NCBI GenBank assembly: GCA_030386875.1
Contig: CM059568.1
Span: 11,456,316-11,520,315, forward strand
Direction: 5' to 3'
Origin: Morinoia aosen
Lineage: Eukaryota; Arthropoda; Malacostraca; Amphipoda; Talitridae
DNA length: 64,000 nt
Shown here piece by piece: positions 21,381 through 30,804 of this stretch. Below the pieces are notes generated by a model. The model saw only the letters and a program-made list of their open reading frames with translations. It was not told the origin of the DNA and did not search any database. The first letter of the stretch is position 1, and each line of letters begins with the position of its first letter. The position numbers and the translations under genes were made by a program.

Positions 21381-23861
21381 TTAATTCCAATCCTTCCCCA
21401 AAGTCTTTCGTATGAGGTCTCCAACAGCGTGATCGAAGACTTTTCTATCGATGTATTTATCGATGTATTTATCGATGTATTTATCGATGTATTTATCGAT
21501 GTATTTATCGATGTATTTATCGATGTATTTATCGATGTATTTATCGATGTATTTATCGATGTATTTATCGATGTATTTATCGATGTATTTATCGATGTAT
21601 TTATCGATGTATTTATCGATGTATTTATCGATGTATTTATCGATGTATTTATCGATGTATTTATCGATGTATTTATCGGTGTATTTATCGGTGTATTTAT
21701 CGATGTATTTATCGATGTATTTATCGATGTATTTATCGGTGTATTTATCGGTGTATTTATCGGTGTATTTATCGGTGTATTTATCGGTGTATTTATCGGT
21801 GTATTTATCGGTGTATTTATCGGTGTATTTATCGGTGTATTTATCGGTGTATTTATCGGTGTATTTATCGATGTATTTATCGATGTATTTATCGATGTAT
21901 TTATCGATGTATTTATCGATGTATTTATCGATGTATTTATCGATGTATTTATCGATGTATTTATCGATGTATTTATCGATGTATTTATCGATGTATTTAT
22001 CGATGTATTCATCGATGTATTTATCGATGTATTTACCGATGTATTCATCGATGTATTCATCGATGTATTCATCGATGTATTCATCGATGTATTCATCGAT
22101 GTATTCATCGATGTATTTATCGATGTATTTATCGATGTATTTATCGATGTATATATCGATGTATATATCGATGTATTTATCGATGTATTTATCGATGTAT
22201 TTATCGATGTATTTATCGGTGTATTTATCGATGTATTTATCGATGTATTTATCGATGTATTTATCGATGTATATATCGATGTATATATCGATGTATATAT
22301 CGATGTATTTATCGATGTATTTATCGATGTATTTATCGATGTATTTATCGATGTATTTATCGATGTATTTATCGATGTATTTATCGATGTATTTATCGAT
22401 GTATTTATCGATGTATTTATCAATGTATTTATCAATGTATTTATCGATGTATTTATCGATGTATTTATCGATGTATTTATCGATGTATTTATCGATGTAT
22501 TTATCGATGTATTTATCGATGTATTTATCGATGTATTTATCGATGTATTTATCGATGTATTTATCGATGTATTTATCGATGTATTTATCGATGTATTTAT
22601 CGATGTATTTATCGATGTATTTATCGATGTATTTATCGATGTATTTATCGATGTATTTATCGATGTATTTACCGATGTATTTACCGATGTATTCATCGAT
22701 GTATTCATCGATGTATTCATCGATGTATTCATCGATGTATTCATCGATGTATTTATCGATGTATATATCGATGTATATATCGATGTATTTATCGATGTAT
22801 TTATCGATGTATTTATCGATGTATTTATCGGTGTATTTATCGATGTATTTATCAATGTATTTATCGATGTATTTATCGATGTATATATCGATGTATATAT
22901 CGATGTATATATCGATGTATTTATCGATGTATTTATCGATGTATTTATCGATGTATTTATCGATGTATTTATCGATGTATATATCGATGTATTTATCGAT
23001 GTATATATCGATGTATTTATCGATGTATTTATCGATGTATTTATCGATGTATTTATCGATGTATTTATCAATGTATTTATCGATGTATTTATCGATGTAT
23101 TTATCGATGTATTTATCGATGTATTTATCGATGTATTTATCGATGTATTTATCGATGTATTTATCGATGTATTTATCGATGTATTTATCGATGTATTTAT
23201 CGATGTATTTATCGATGTATTTATCGATGTATTTATCGATGTATTTATCGATGTATTTATCGATGTATTTATCGATGTATTTATCGATGTATTTATCGAT
23301 GTATTTATCGATGTATTTATCGATGTATTTATCGATGTATTTATCGATGTATTTATCGATGTATTTATCGATGAGTTTTTCGAAACTGCCACTGTTCTTG
23401 TCAACGAATTTTGCATACTGGTCGTTGTTTCTGGAGCTCTCAGTTTTGATGGCTTTTTTCAGAGATATATAATTCCATTTCGATATTTGTTGTGAAGCAA
23501 GCTGCGTCGTTACGGCGTGGAGGAGACAGTGTCCGTCACCTACAGTGTAAGCAGGCTCCATTTTGAGCGATCGTTTCAAGTCGTCCAGTGTGTCTGCAAC
23601 GCGTGTGCAAATTTGATTCACTGTTGATTTTTCGGTAGCAGTATTGGTTTGGTCGTTCGACGGAGGCCTGGCAGCGGCATCAGATTTTTTTTCGAATAAT
23701 TTGATTTTCTTTGGAATAGTTTTGAATATCGGTATTCGCTTGACTTTCCTTGGTTCCTGCGTACTCACTGGAAAGTTGAGAATTGGTTGAAAAGGAGGGC
23801 ATGTCGCAATCACTATTTGTGTCTGTTGCAAGTAACGCAAACTTATTTTTCGTACTGACAT
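21381..23861 (-). CDS. LINE-P ORF1 C-terminal part: OTU-like cysteine protease with giant DKYI repeat (right arm)
   Basis: An 826-codon minus-strand frame. Residues 41-80 are Lys-rich (KRIPIFKTIPKKIKLFEKKS). The OTU-like motif GDGHCLLHAV lies at residues 108-117, with Cys112 as predicted nucleophile. From about residue 165 the frame becomes roughly 640 residues of Asp-Lys-Tyr-Ile-type repeats, then ends with FDHAVGDLIRKTLGKDWN. The likely true upstream coding sequence lies in another frame at 23,760-25,479, so the first 40 residues here may be non-native and a frameshift sits near 23,750. OTU proteases cleave ubiquitin linkages; a role in protecting a retrotransposon protein would be inference. 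Peptidase domains are known in some mobile-element proteins, but I cannot name an exact relative. Confidence 0.6.
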   Translation of the reverse strand: MSVRKISLRYLQQTQIVIATCPPFQPILNFPVSTQEPRKVKRIPIFKTIPKKIKLFEKKSDAAARPPSNDQTNTATEKSTVNQICTRVADTLDDLKRSLKMEPAYTVGDGHCLLHAVTTQLASQQISKWNYISLKKAIKTESSRNNDQYAKFVDKNSGSFEKLIDKYIDKYIDKYIDKYIDKYIDKYIDKYIDKYIDKYIDKYIDKYIDKYIDKYIDKYIDKYIDKYIDKYIDKYIDKYIDKYIDKYIDKYIDKYIDKYIDKYIDKYIDKYIDKYIDKYIDKYIDIYIDKYIDIYIDKYIDKYIDKYIDKYIDKYIDIYIDIYIDIYIDKYIDKYIDKYIDKYTDKYIDKYIDKYIDKYIDIYIDIYIDKYIDEYIDEYIDEYIDEYIDEYIGKYIGKYIDKYIDKYIDKYIDKYIDKYIDKYIDKYIDKYIDKYIDKYIDKYIDKYIDKYIDKYIDKYIDKYIDKYIDKYIDKYIDKYIDKYIDKYIDKYIDKYIDKYIDKYIDKYIDKYIDKYIDKYIDIYIDIYIDIYIDKYIDKYIDKYIDKYTDKYIDKYIDKYIDKYIDIYIDIYIDKYIDKYIDKYIDEYIDEYIDEYIDEYIDEYIDEYIGKYIDKYIDEYIDKYIDKYIDKYIDKYIDKYIDKYIDKYIDKYIDKYIDKYIDKYIDKYTDKYTDKYTDKYTDKYTDKYTDKYTDKYTDKYTDKYTDKYTDKYIDKYIDKYIDKYTDKYTDKYIDKYIDKYIDKYIDKYIDKYIDKYIDKYIDKYIDKYIDKYIDKYIDKYIDKYIDKYIDKYIDKYIDKYIDKYIDRKVFDHAVGDLIRKTLGKDWN
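21447..23372 (-). repeat. 12-bp coding minisatellite, about 160.5 copies (right arm)
   Basis: The right-arm array is 1,926 bp against 1,098 bp in the left arm, a difference of exactly 69 units. It contains an internal duplication: the variant pattern at about 22,014-22,305 (six GTATTC units, two ATATAT, one GGT, three ATATAT) recurs 612 bp (51 units) later at about 22,690-22,912. That block is not seen in the left arm. All variants keep the 12-bp phase. Confidence 0.97.
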
Positions 23862-25479
23862 TATATTTGTCTGAGATCGAGTCAGGAAAAGGCTCAGGCT
23901 TATTCACGGTCCTCATGCTGTGGGTGAGTGAGTTACTCAGAGCTCTGCTTGATGACGCAACCAATTTTGAAGGATTTGGTGAACCATATGCAGTGATGTG
24001 CATAGGCTCATATTCTTTTTAAAAGTTTAAGGTGAGACTATTTGTCTCATTCCGTAAATTTTTCGATTCATTGGAATGATCTACAATTCCATTTATTGCT
24101 TGACATTTGTTGAAACGAGGACAATATGGCACGGTGATTCGCAATGTTGATTTCATTGCAAGTTGTTGAAGAAAACGGAAGTTTTCTTCCTGGGTCCGAG
24201 GCCATTGCAAGTTATTGAGTTCATTATCAGGGTAAGTTTGAAATTGAATCAAGTTTAAACCCAGGTTTTTGCAAAAATGCATCGCTCTGTTGAATTCGTT
24301 TGCACCGCAAGCATTGGCAATATAAATACGAGAAAGTGCGTACTTCCTTACAATTTGTTGTTTGATTCGAGCAAGGTCTGAGGGCGAGTGGCAGAGACCA
24401 TCAAAATTTAGTATATAATTTTTAAATCTAGGCATGCAATTTACAGTATGGAGAAGGTCATCGAAAGTTTTGATCCAGCACGAGCGATCGATGTCCTTTC
24501 TTCTGATCGTGCTTAGGATATTATCACCTAGCAGCAAAGTGTCGTAAGGTTCTCGACAATTGGAGTCGATTTCACAAGAGAACCTAGCAGGTACCACAGG
24601 TGCAAGGTCATGAGAACTTATATGTGAATTTAAAGCAAAAAGTTGCTCGGTTAGGTTCTGAATGTTTGATACTGTAGAGAAAATCGACGACGGGCTAGGA
24701 GGCTCACGTTGTCTTAGAGATTTGTTGAAAAACGCTGCTAGTAGAGACAAATTGTGAATAATTTCACGAATTTTTTGAGAGCTTGTTATTTGAAGCGGGT
24801 GCAAGTAGCCATTAAAAGAAGCATCAGTGTTTTTTTATTGCTCTGTACTGGAAATTTTATTTTGTTTTCACAGCTTGCGCTCTGGGGTAATTTACTGCCA
24901 GTATCGGTTTGTGCGCGAATATTATCGAACATATTATCTGGAGAATGAGAAAAGTCTACCACGCTTGAAATGTCCTTATTAATAAAAACTATTTTATCTT
25001 GTACCACTGAGGATGGTGTTTGTGTCCCCGTCGCTGGCGGACAGTTCGGAGCGTTGTTGTTGACGCAGAGCTGGGGAGCTGGCACGCTGTTATGCTTGTT
25101 CAGATGAGGAGCAGGTGGTTGTGGTGCTGCGGCTGAGACTTCACTGCTTCGAACCTTCAAATGATTGCTGTATGTTTGGCAGATATGTTTTCCCTCATCC
25201 GGCGACATTGGTTGCATAGTCTTCACTGACGTTGCTTCGGAAGGTGACACACATTCTTTGACGGGGTTACTGCATGGCAGCTGTTAACAAGTCTCCTGTC
25301 TTTTGAGCATTAGAATCTTGTGAGTTAGAAGATGTAGGTCCCCTACTTGCAGGCACTTTGCTTGGTAAGGTCGTATTTTTGCCCCTGAGAGAACCATTTT
25401 TTCGGGATGTTGTGTAGGGCAACATTTGTACAGAGAACGGCACTTTCCGGCCTGTGAAGCGAGTCTCGTAGTGATGCAT
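23760..25479 (-). pseudogene. LINE-P ORF1 N-terminal part with SGNH/esterase-like segment (decayed)
   Basis: Three minus-strand pieces follow each other: 25,267-25,479 (basic start, MHHYETRFTGRKVPFSV), 24,786-25,250 (Pro/Ser-rich linker) and 24,019-24,804. The last carries YDTLLLGDNILSTI, resembling block I of SGNH hydrolases (GDS-x-L) with Asn in place of the Ser. Such esterase-like segments are known in ORF1 of CR1-group LINEs. After a stop at 24,019 the same frame continues to 23,680 with NKFALLATDTNSD. A frame change near 23,750 then leads into the OTU segment. Breaks near 25,260, 24,810, 24,019 and 23,750 mark it as decayed. It has no left-arm partner in view because the window starts inside the OTU part. 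Confidence 0.6.
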
Positions 25480-26811
25480 CGTGCGTTGTAATTGTATAGC
25501 TATGACTGGATTTTGAGAACGAAGTAGATTTTGTATATATATCGCTGATATTGATTTGCTAAAATTTTACCTTGCTCAGCAAGTATTTTATGAAAAGTGA
25601 GGTAAATCCAAGCCGTTTATCGAAGTATTGAAGCTTACAGCTGAGAGAAAGAGGGGCTGCTCTTTAATGCTGGAGGAAGGAGGCGTGGAAACAGGGAGGG
25701 TTGCGGCTGGCCGTGAACAATGACGTTTTCATGATGACGGTTGGTTACGCTCAGTGGTGCTCAGATTTCGAGATGTCTGTTTCTCGAAATTTGATGTACG
25801 TAATGTTACATTTTGTACGACCAGGTAAGTCTCCCACATGAGTCGCGATTTTTTTTATGAGTCGCTTTTAATGAGAACATATTTTAGTTAAAGTCACTTC
25901 AAAGTCAGTAGCACTTTTTATCATATTTTTCCTGATAATTGTGAATGTTTTTCAACTTCTCGTTCACCCGTTATTCTTACTGGTAGCTCACTTCAAACTA
26001 TCGGTGTTTTTAAACTATTCGGTGTCAGTAGGGAAAGGGAGGTACGAAACACAATAATTCTTCCGTGAACATTTGTCGTCTTGGCCACGTAGGAAGTGAA
26101 CAAAAACTTCACTGAGATGTTAGACATCACCAAAAATTTATCAAATCAAACGTAATTTCTCTGGTTGCTTGGAGCGAAAAAGTTCAGGATTTGCCATGCT
26201 CTGAACAGTCAGAAAGACGGGAGGCAGGGGTCAGGGAAGAGAGGGGGGGGGGGGGAGGGGGGTGAACGGGTTCGGTGAGCGGTGATTGAGGGAACAAGGA
26301 CACTTCAGACAGACAGGCCTATAGGTCGAAACTGGGCTGAGCACACCATTTCCTTCGTGTTGCTAGCACTGCTTTGTTAGCTTCGTATTTAAATTGCACT
26401 GTTTTAAGCAGAAATAAGAAATAAGTTATTTTTTCTTTTCGCAGTTCCACAGGTAGCAAACACATTCACTGAAAGTAAAATTTTTGTATTACAGTAGTAT
26501 GACAGATAGTATGACAGAGCCCTCGTAAAGGTCCATAATTTCAGACATGTACAGGGTTTCACATTTTACTCGCTCAGTTTTACAAAGTTTCACATTTACA
26601 CTAATTGCTTTCCCTCTTCCACGTTATACGTCACTATTTCACCAAAGTTTCTCGATAAAATGACAGTTACTTACAGGAAAAGTAATTTGAAAAACAATTT
26701 TGTGAATTAAATGTCTAAATTAAGCGTCATATACACTCAACATGATTTTTTTTGCAATAACAGATGAGAGAAATCGAAGATGAAAAAGTTTTTTATCCAT
26801 CTCAGATTATA
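25480..26811. other. Non-coding region upstream of LINE-P ORF1
   Basis: No ORF is supportable here. It includes a G-rich run at about 26,220-26,270 and AT-rich flanks. Lying just 5' of ORF1, it may include the LINE-P 5' UTR, but its end cannot be placed. Confidence 0.4.
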
Positions 26812-27335
26812 CGTCACTAGTCAACCAACATTTTCCATCAAAAGAACAAGATAATAATGTAAGCCAATTTGGTGAATCAGAAATTGATTGTGTGCGTTAG
26901 AGATTTTTCAACATTCATGCTCTATTGTAACATAGAAATAGTTCACGAATGATGGTCACTGTTATTTTCCCAAAAGATGCGAAATTACCAGAGTACACTT
27001 TCTAATTTTTTCTATTTTTTTTAACATGGCAAATTATTTCCGAAAGTTGCTGGATCAAGTTTTTTTCAATTTTTAAATTTAAAAGTTCCTTCAAAGAAGA
27101 AGTTTTTTACTCTTCTCACATTTAACGTCACTAGTTAACCAAAATTATCCATCAAAAAAACATGATAATAATGTAAGCTAATTTGGTGAATCAATAATTG
27201 ATTGTGGACATTAGAAATTTTTCAACATCCATGCTCTATTGTAACTAAAAAATAGTTCACAAACGATGGTCACCATTATTTTTCCGAAGATGCGAGTTTG
27301 CCAGAGCACACTTTCTATTTTGTTTCTGGATATAA
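26812..27335. repeat. Duplicated unit of about 210 bp at about 310-bp period
   Basis: Sequence at about 26,812-27,030 and 27,122-27,335 repeats in order the words GTCACTAGT, AATAATGTAAGC, CATGCTCTATTGTAAC, GATGGTCAC and CACTTTCTA, with roughly 85% identity by eye. A more diverged copy may begin at about 26,630 (GTCACTATTTCACC). Its position upstream of LINE-P ORF1 fits a repeated 5' UTR or promoter unit of the kind some LINEs carry, but that is inference. Confidence 0.7.
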
Positions 27336-27846
27336 CGGCACTTGTTGTTCCACGTTAAGAGTCGAGGTGTTTTGGAGAGATGGAGCGAGGATGGAGGAGG
27401 CAGGGGTGAGCTTGTTCGAGCTGCACCTCACCGGCACCGCGAGGGCAACACAAAGTTTACGCATGTCGCCAGTCTGATCTGTTTTTTAAAATGATCAGAA
27501 CTGAATCACTGAGACACTGAAAGTTCACTTTTACCATTTAGTCAGGTAGACGGCACATTCACGGACACATAGATTCCAATTTCGTATTTCGTGGAGTATA
27601 CATTCCCTCACATTCTGAAACAACTTAGCTCCAGTGACTTGGAACGTGCGTTCACCGGCGTGCTCGGGCGACAAAAAAAAAAACTGAGAGTGTACTGAGG
27701 CTGCTTGGCTTGGCGATGCTTATAGAGAAGTCGGAAGGAGAGTTTGACACAGGGTGTGTCGGGAAGAGAAGGGGTGAAACGGAAAGGGATAGGTAGGAAA
27801 AAAGATAGAGATGCGCTGTGCGCATATGATGCTGGTGTTGAGGGTA
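27336..27846. other. Non-coding link between the duplicated unit and LINE-J
   Basis: About 500 bp with no supportable ORF. It contains an A-run near 27,670 and purine-rich stretches at about 27,740-27,810. Confidence 0.4.
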
Positions 27847-28050
27847 TTTTTTTGTAGGTAGTTTAGGGGTGGTAGAAGTTAATTACCCGTCAGGGCTTTG
27901 TATGATCCATCTTTAGTTAGTAGGCATCGTTAGTACCGGACGTGGGTTGTTAGGCTTGCCGTGTTGGATAGGTCTCTTTTATCGCAAGATGTTCGCTTGA
28001 GTCGGTGCTTGTCAGTCGAGTCTGTCCGTCCGTCCGTCGTTAGAGTCGTG

Positions 28051-30804
28051 TTAAGTGTATTTTGGTCTCGGTTGGGGTGCGAGTGTTTTCATTTTTGAGC
28101 TCTGAAATTGTCTGTGTGGTATTTGTGGAGTGTCTTGCGGGAATGTGAGTTGTTGGTAGAGTTGTGGATACATGTCGTGAATGTTTTGCCAGATTCTTTT
28201 TGCGTGTTTGTGGAGTGTAATGTTAATTGGCTGCAAGTTTGCTCGGCGATGTAGTTGTGCAGAGGTGGCGAAATCTTGCCATTCTGAATTTGTTATGTAT
28301 CTCGTGGCTCGGTTTTGTACACGCTGGAGTGTTGAGATAGATGTTGGTGGAAGTGTGTGTAGGGGAATGACTGGGTAGATGAGGGTGGATCTTACTAGAG
28401 CGATGTATAGTTGGCGTTTTACTTCTAGGTTCAGGTGTTTGAATCGGTAGAGGCGTGAGAGGTTTTGGTGTGCTAGTGCTGCTCGTTGTCTGGTGTGGGG
28501 TGCGTATCCGGTTGTGCTGATTGTGAGTCCCAGAACTTTACCTGAGTTTGTGTAGGGGTGTGGGGTGTTGTTGATGTGCACTGTTGGGTGTTTGCGGCGG
28601 CTGATGGCAATTATTTTGAATTTATTTGCATTAGTTTGGATTTTCCATTTTCGTTCGTAATCGTTGATTTGGGCGATGGCTCGTGTTGTTAGAAGAGCTG
28701 CCATGTTATATGAGTGCTTTGCGGATATGATTTGTGTGATGTCGTCTGCAAAAGCTATGTAGTCAGTGTTGGGTATTGGTGGGGGAAGGTCGTGTGTGAA
28801 GTAGTTGTACAGTGTTGGTGAGAGGACTGCTCCCTGGGGGACACCTGACTTGATTGGGAAGGGTGGGCCAGTGTAGTTTGCGATTCGTATGGCTGCGGTG
28901 CGGTTAGTGATGAAGCTATACAGGATTTTTGCGAATAGGGGGTGAATTTGTAGCTGCGACAGTTTGAATTTGAGTCCTGTGTGCCAGACTTTGTCGAAGG
29001 CCTTGCTTACATCTCGTAGAATGATGTCTGTTTTGTTTCTCTGTGTTTGTTTAATGTGGAGGGTCTCATGTAGCGTGGCAAGTGCGGTGTGTGTACCTCT
29101 TCCGTGTCGAAATCCGTGTTGGCGGCTGTTGTAGATGTTGTTGATGGTTAGGTGGTCTGTTAGCCTGTAGGTTAATATCTTGTCTAGGAGCTTAGCGTGG
29201 GTGTCGAGTAAGGAGATGGGGCGGTAATTTTGCACCTCGTGTTGGGAGGTGGAGGGCTTCGGTAAAAAGATCATTATTGCGTGTTTCAGTTTGTTTGGGA
29301 AATAGCCCGCTGAGAGGGCGTTGTTATATATGTACAGAAGATACTGGAGCATGTTTTGCGGTAAGTGTTTAAGGTGGTGTGTGGTTATTTTAGTTGGTCC
29401 TGGAGCTTTTTGGGAAAACGTTCGAAGTGCGTTTTTTACTTCTTCGATTGTGATTGCTGGGTAGTGGATATTATGAAGACGGGAATTGTCTCCTGTCTCG
29501 TGTGGTTCGTTTTGGGGAGCGATGTCGTTCATTTGTGTTTCTATGGTGTGTATGTGTTCAGCGTCGAAATTGTTGTTGGGGTCATCAATACCTGAGTATA
29601 TGTTTGACCAGTGTTGTCGGAACAAAGGTTCCTTGGATTGTGGTGAGTGGTAGAAGATGCCGCCTTCTTTGATGTAGGGGGTGCTTTGTTTTTTATTGTT
29701 GCCTGACATGCGTTTGATGGCGGACCAGAATTGTTGGGGATTGTCCATCTTTTTGATGTTACCAATAGTGTTGTTCCATGTCGCCGAGTAGATACGTTGA
29801 TATGCAGTTTTTATCTGTTGTCTGAGGCTGAGGAGTTCTCTGTATAGGTGGGGTGAGTGGCCGTGTCGTTGGAGATGGTCGTAAATGTGTTTGTGTCTTG
29901 TTTGGAGGACGAGTATGGCATGAGTGGGTTTGATGCCTGGTGTGGTTCTGTGTGTGATAGTTGGAATTGATTGATTGGAGGCTTCGTTGATGTGGGTTTC
30001 CCATGTGATTAGGTGGTTGTCTATGTCCTCTAGTGTAGGGCTTAGGTCCTGCGGTATTGTGTGGTCAGCGAGAAGGTTGCGGTATAGTTCCCAGTTTGCA
30101 TTGTGGAAGGAGGGTCGTGGGCGGATGGGAATTTGTATAGGGTTGGCTGATATTGTGGCTATGATGGGGATGTGGTCGGAAGGTGTTAGTGGACCTGGTT
30201 CGAGTATGATGTTGTGGAATGTTTGCGTGTTTGTTAGTACTATGTCTGGGCTAGTACAAGCGCGGTGTGTGATTATCGTGGGGAAGTTAGGGCCGATGTG
30301 ATGACATTTGTTCCTATCTATTAGTGAGTGTACTTGTCTTCCCTTCCTGTTTGCGTATGTGTATCCAAAGGTGGGGTGTATGGCATTCATGTCGGCAAGG
30401 AGGTAAGTGGGGTGTTTTCGGTTAAAGAGAGTGTGCATGTCAATGTAATTTATGTAATCAATGCGTGGAGGTATGTAGGTAGTGGCAAGTGTGATTGGGC
30501 CTTGTGGTGTTTCTACTGTGATGGCCAACATATCTGTATGAAAGGTGTCGTGAAGCTTGAATGGAAGGTCTTTGCGGATTGCTATTGCTACTCCAGCGTG
30601 ATTTTCATTTGCTTTGTTTGTGGTATATGTGTTGTAATTCCAAATTTTGATGGGGGTGTCGTTACGCATGCAGTGCGAGTTTAGCAGAATTATGTGTGGA
30701 TTGTATTGACGGTAGATGTTGCACAGTGCGATTTTATTGTTTTGCCAGTGTTGGACGTTGTGTTGGATGACGGTTAGTGTTTTGTTCATATTGTGTGTAT
30801 CCAT
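28051..30804 (-). CDS. LINE-J ORF2: endonuclease plus reverse transcriptase, 917 aa
   Basis: Residues 1-225 form an APE-type endonuclease: QHN at 14-16, LADMNA at 136-141 (GDFN-like), SPDIVL at 185-190 and SDH at 209-211. The usual catalytic Glu (SET) position reads LLNSHC (40-45), so the Glu is not where expected. RT spans about 440-760: NYRPISLLD (526-534), motif A RDVSKAFDKVWH (597-608), motif B SGVPQGAVLSPTLYN (653-667) and motif C FADD (685-688). A conserved tail with STLIYPV and VQNRATRYIT follows. It would nick target DNA and prime reverse transcription of its own RNA. The ATG overlaps the ORF1 stop as TAATG, suggesting stop-and-restart translation. Length fits Jockey-group ORF2. Confidence 0.92.
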   Translation of the reverse strand: MDTHNMNKTLTVIQHNVQHWQNNKIALCNIYRQYNPHIILLNSHCMRNDTPIKIWNYNTYTTNKANENHAGVAIAIRKDLPFKLHDTFHTDMLAITVETPQGPITLATTYIPPRIDYINYIDMHTLFNRKHPTYLLADMNAIHPTFGYTYANRKGRQVHSLIDRNKCHHIGPNFPTIITHRACTSPDIVLTNTQTFHNIILEPGPLTPSDHIPIIATISANPIQIPIRPRPSFHNANWELYRNLLADHTIPQDLSPTLEDIDNHLITWETHINEASNQSIPTITHRTTPGIKPTHAILVLQTRHKHIYDHLQRHGHSPHLYRELLSLRQQIKTAYQRIYSATWNNTIGNIKKMDNPQQFWSAIKRMSGNNKKQSTPYIKEGGIFYHSPQSKEPLFRQHWSNIYSGIDDPNNNFDAEHIHTIETQMNDIAPQNEPHETGDNSRLHNIHYPAITIEEVKNALRTFSQKAPGPTKITTHHLKHLPQNMLQYLLYIYNNALSAGYFPNKLKHAIMIFLPKPSTSQHEVQNYRPISLLDTHAKLLDKILTYRLTDHLTINNIYNSRQHGFRHGRGTHTALATLHETLHIKQTQRNKTDIILRDVSKAFDKVWHTGLKFKLSQLQIHPLFAKILYSFITNRTAAIRIANYTGPPFPIKSGVPQGAVLSPTLYNYFTHDLPPPIPNTDYIAFADDITQIISAKHSYNMAALLTTRAIAQINDYERKWKIQTNANKFKIIAISRRKHPTVHINNTPHPYTNSGKVLGLTISTTGYAPHTRQRAALAHQNLSRLYRFKHLNLEVKRQLYIALVRSTLIYPVIPLHTLPPTSISTLQRVQNRATRYITNSEWQDFATSAQLHRRANLQPINITLHKHAKRIWQNIHDMYPQLYQQLTFPQDTPQIPHRQFQSSKMKTLAPQPRPKYT

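Larger units (their letters stand above)
1..23748. repeat. Giant palindrome (inverted duplication), two arms of about 11.7-12.0 kb
   Basis: Position 1 pairs with about 23,748 and the arms meet at 11,721/11,728, leaving a 6-nt spacer (TGCCCG). ORFs at 3,685-5,394 and 18,052-19,761, 5,617-5,877 and 17,569-17,829, and 11,362-11,649 and 11,800-12,087 are mirror copies. The two 569-residue ORF2 segments differ at only four residues, giving roughly 0.3% divergence by eye. Single-base differences are scattered along the arms, including near the centre. Two satellite arrays differ greatly in length. The left arm is cut by the window edge, so the true palindrome may be longer. A real inverted duplication is the simplest reading, but an assembly fold-back cannot be excluded from sequence alone. 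Confidence 0.97.

Noticed and set aside
1-23748. Very large DNA transposon bounded by inverted repeats
   Set aside because: The arms meet in the middle with a 6-nt spacer, so there is no interior; the content is LINE and satellite with no transposase.
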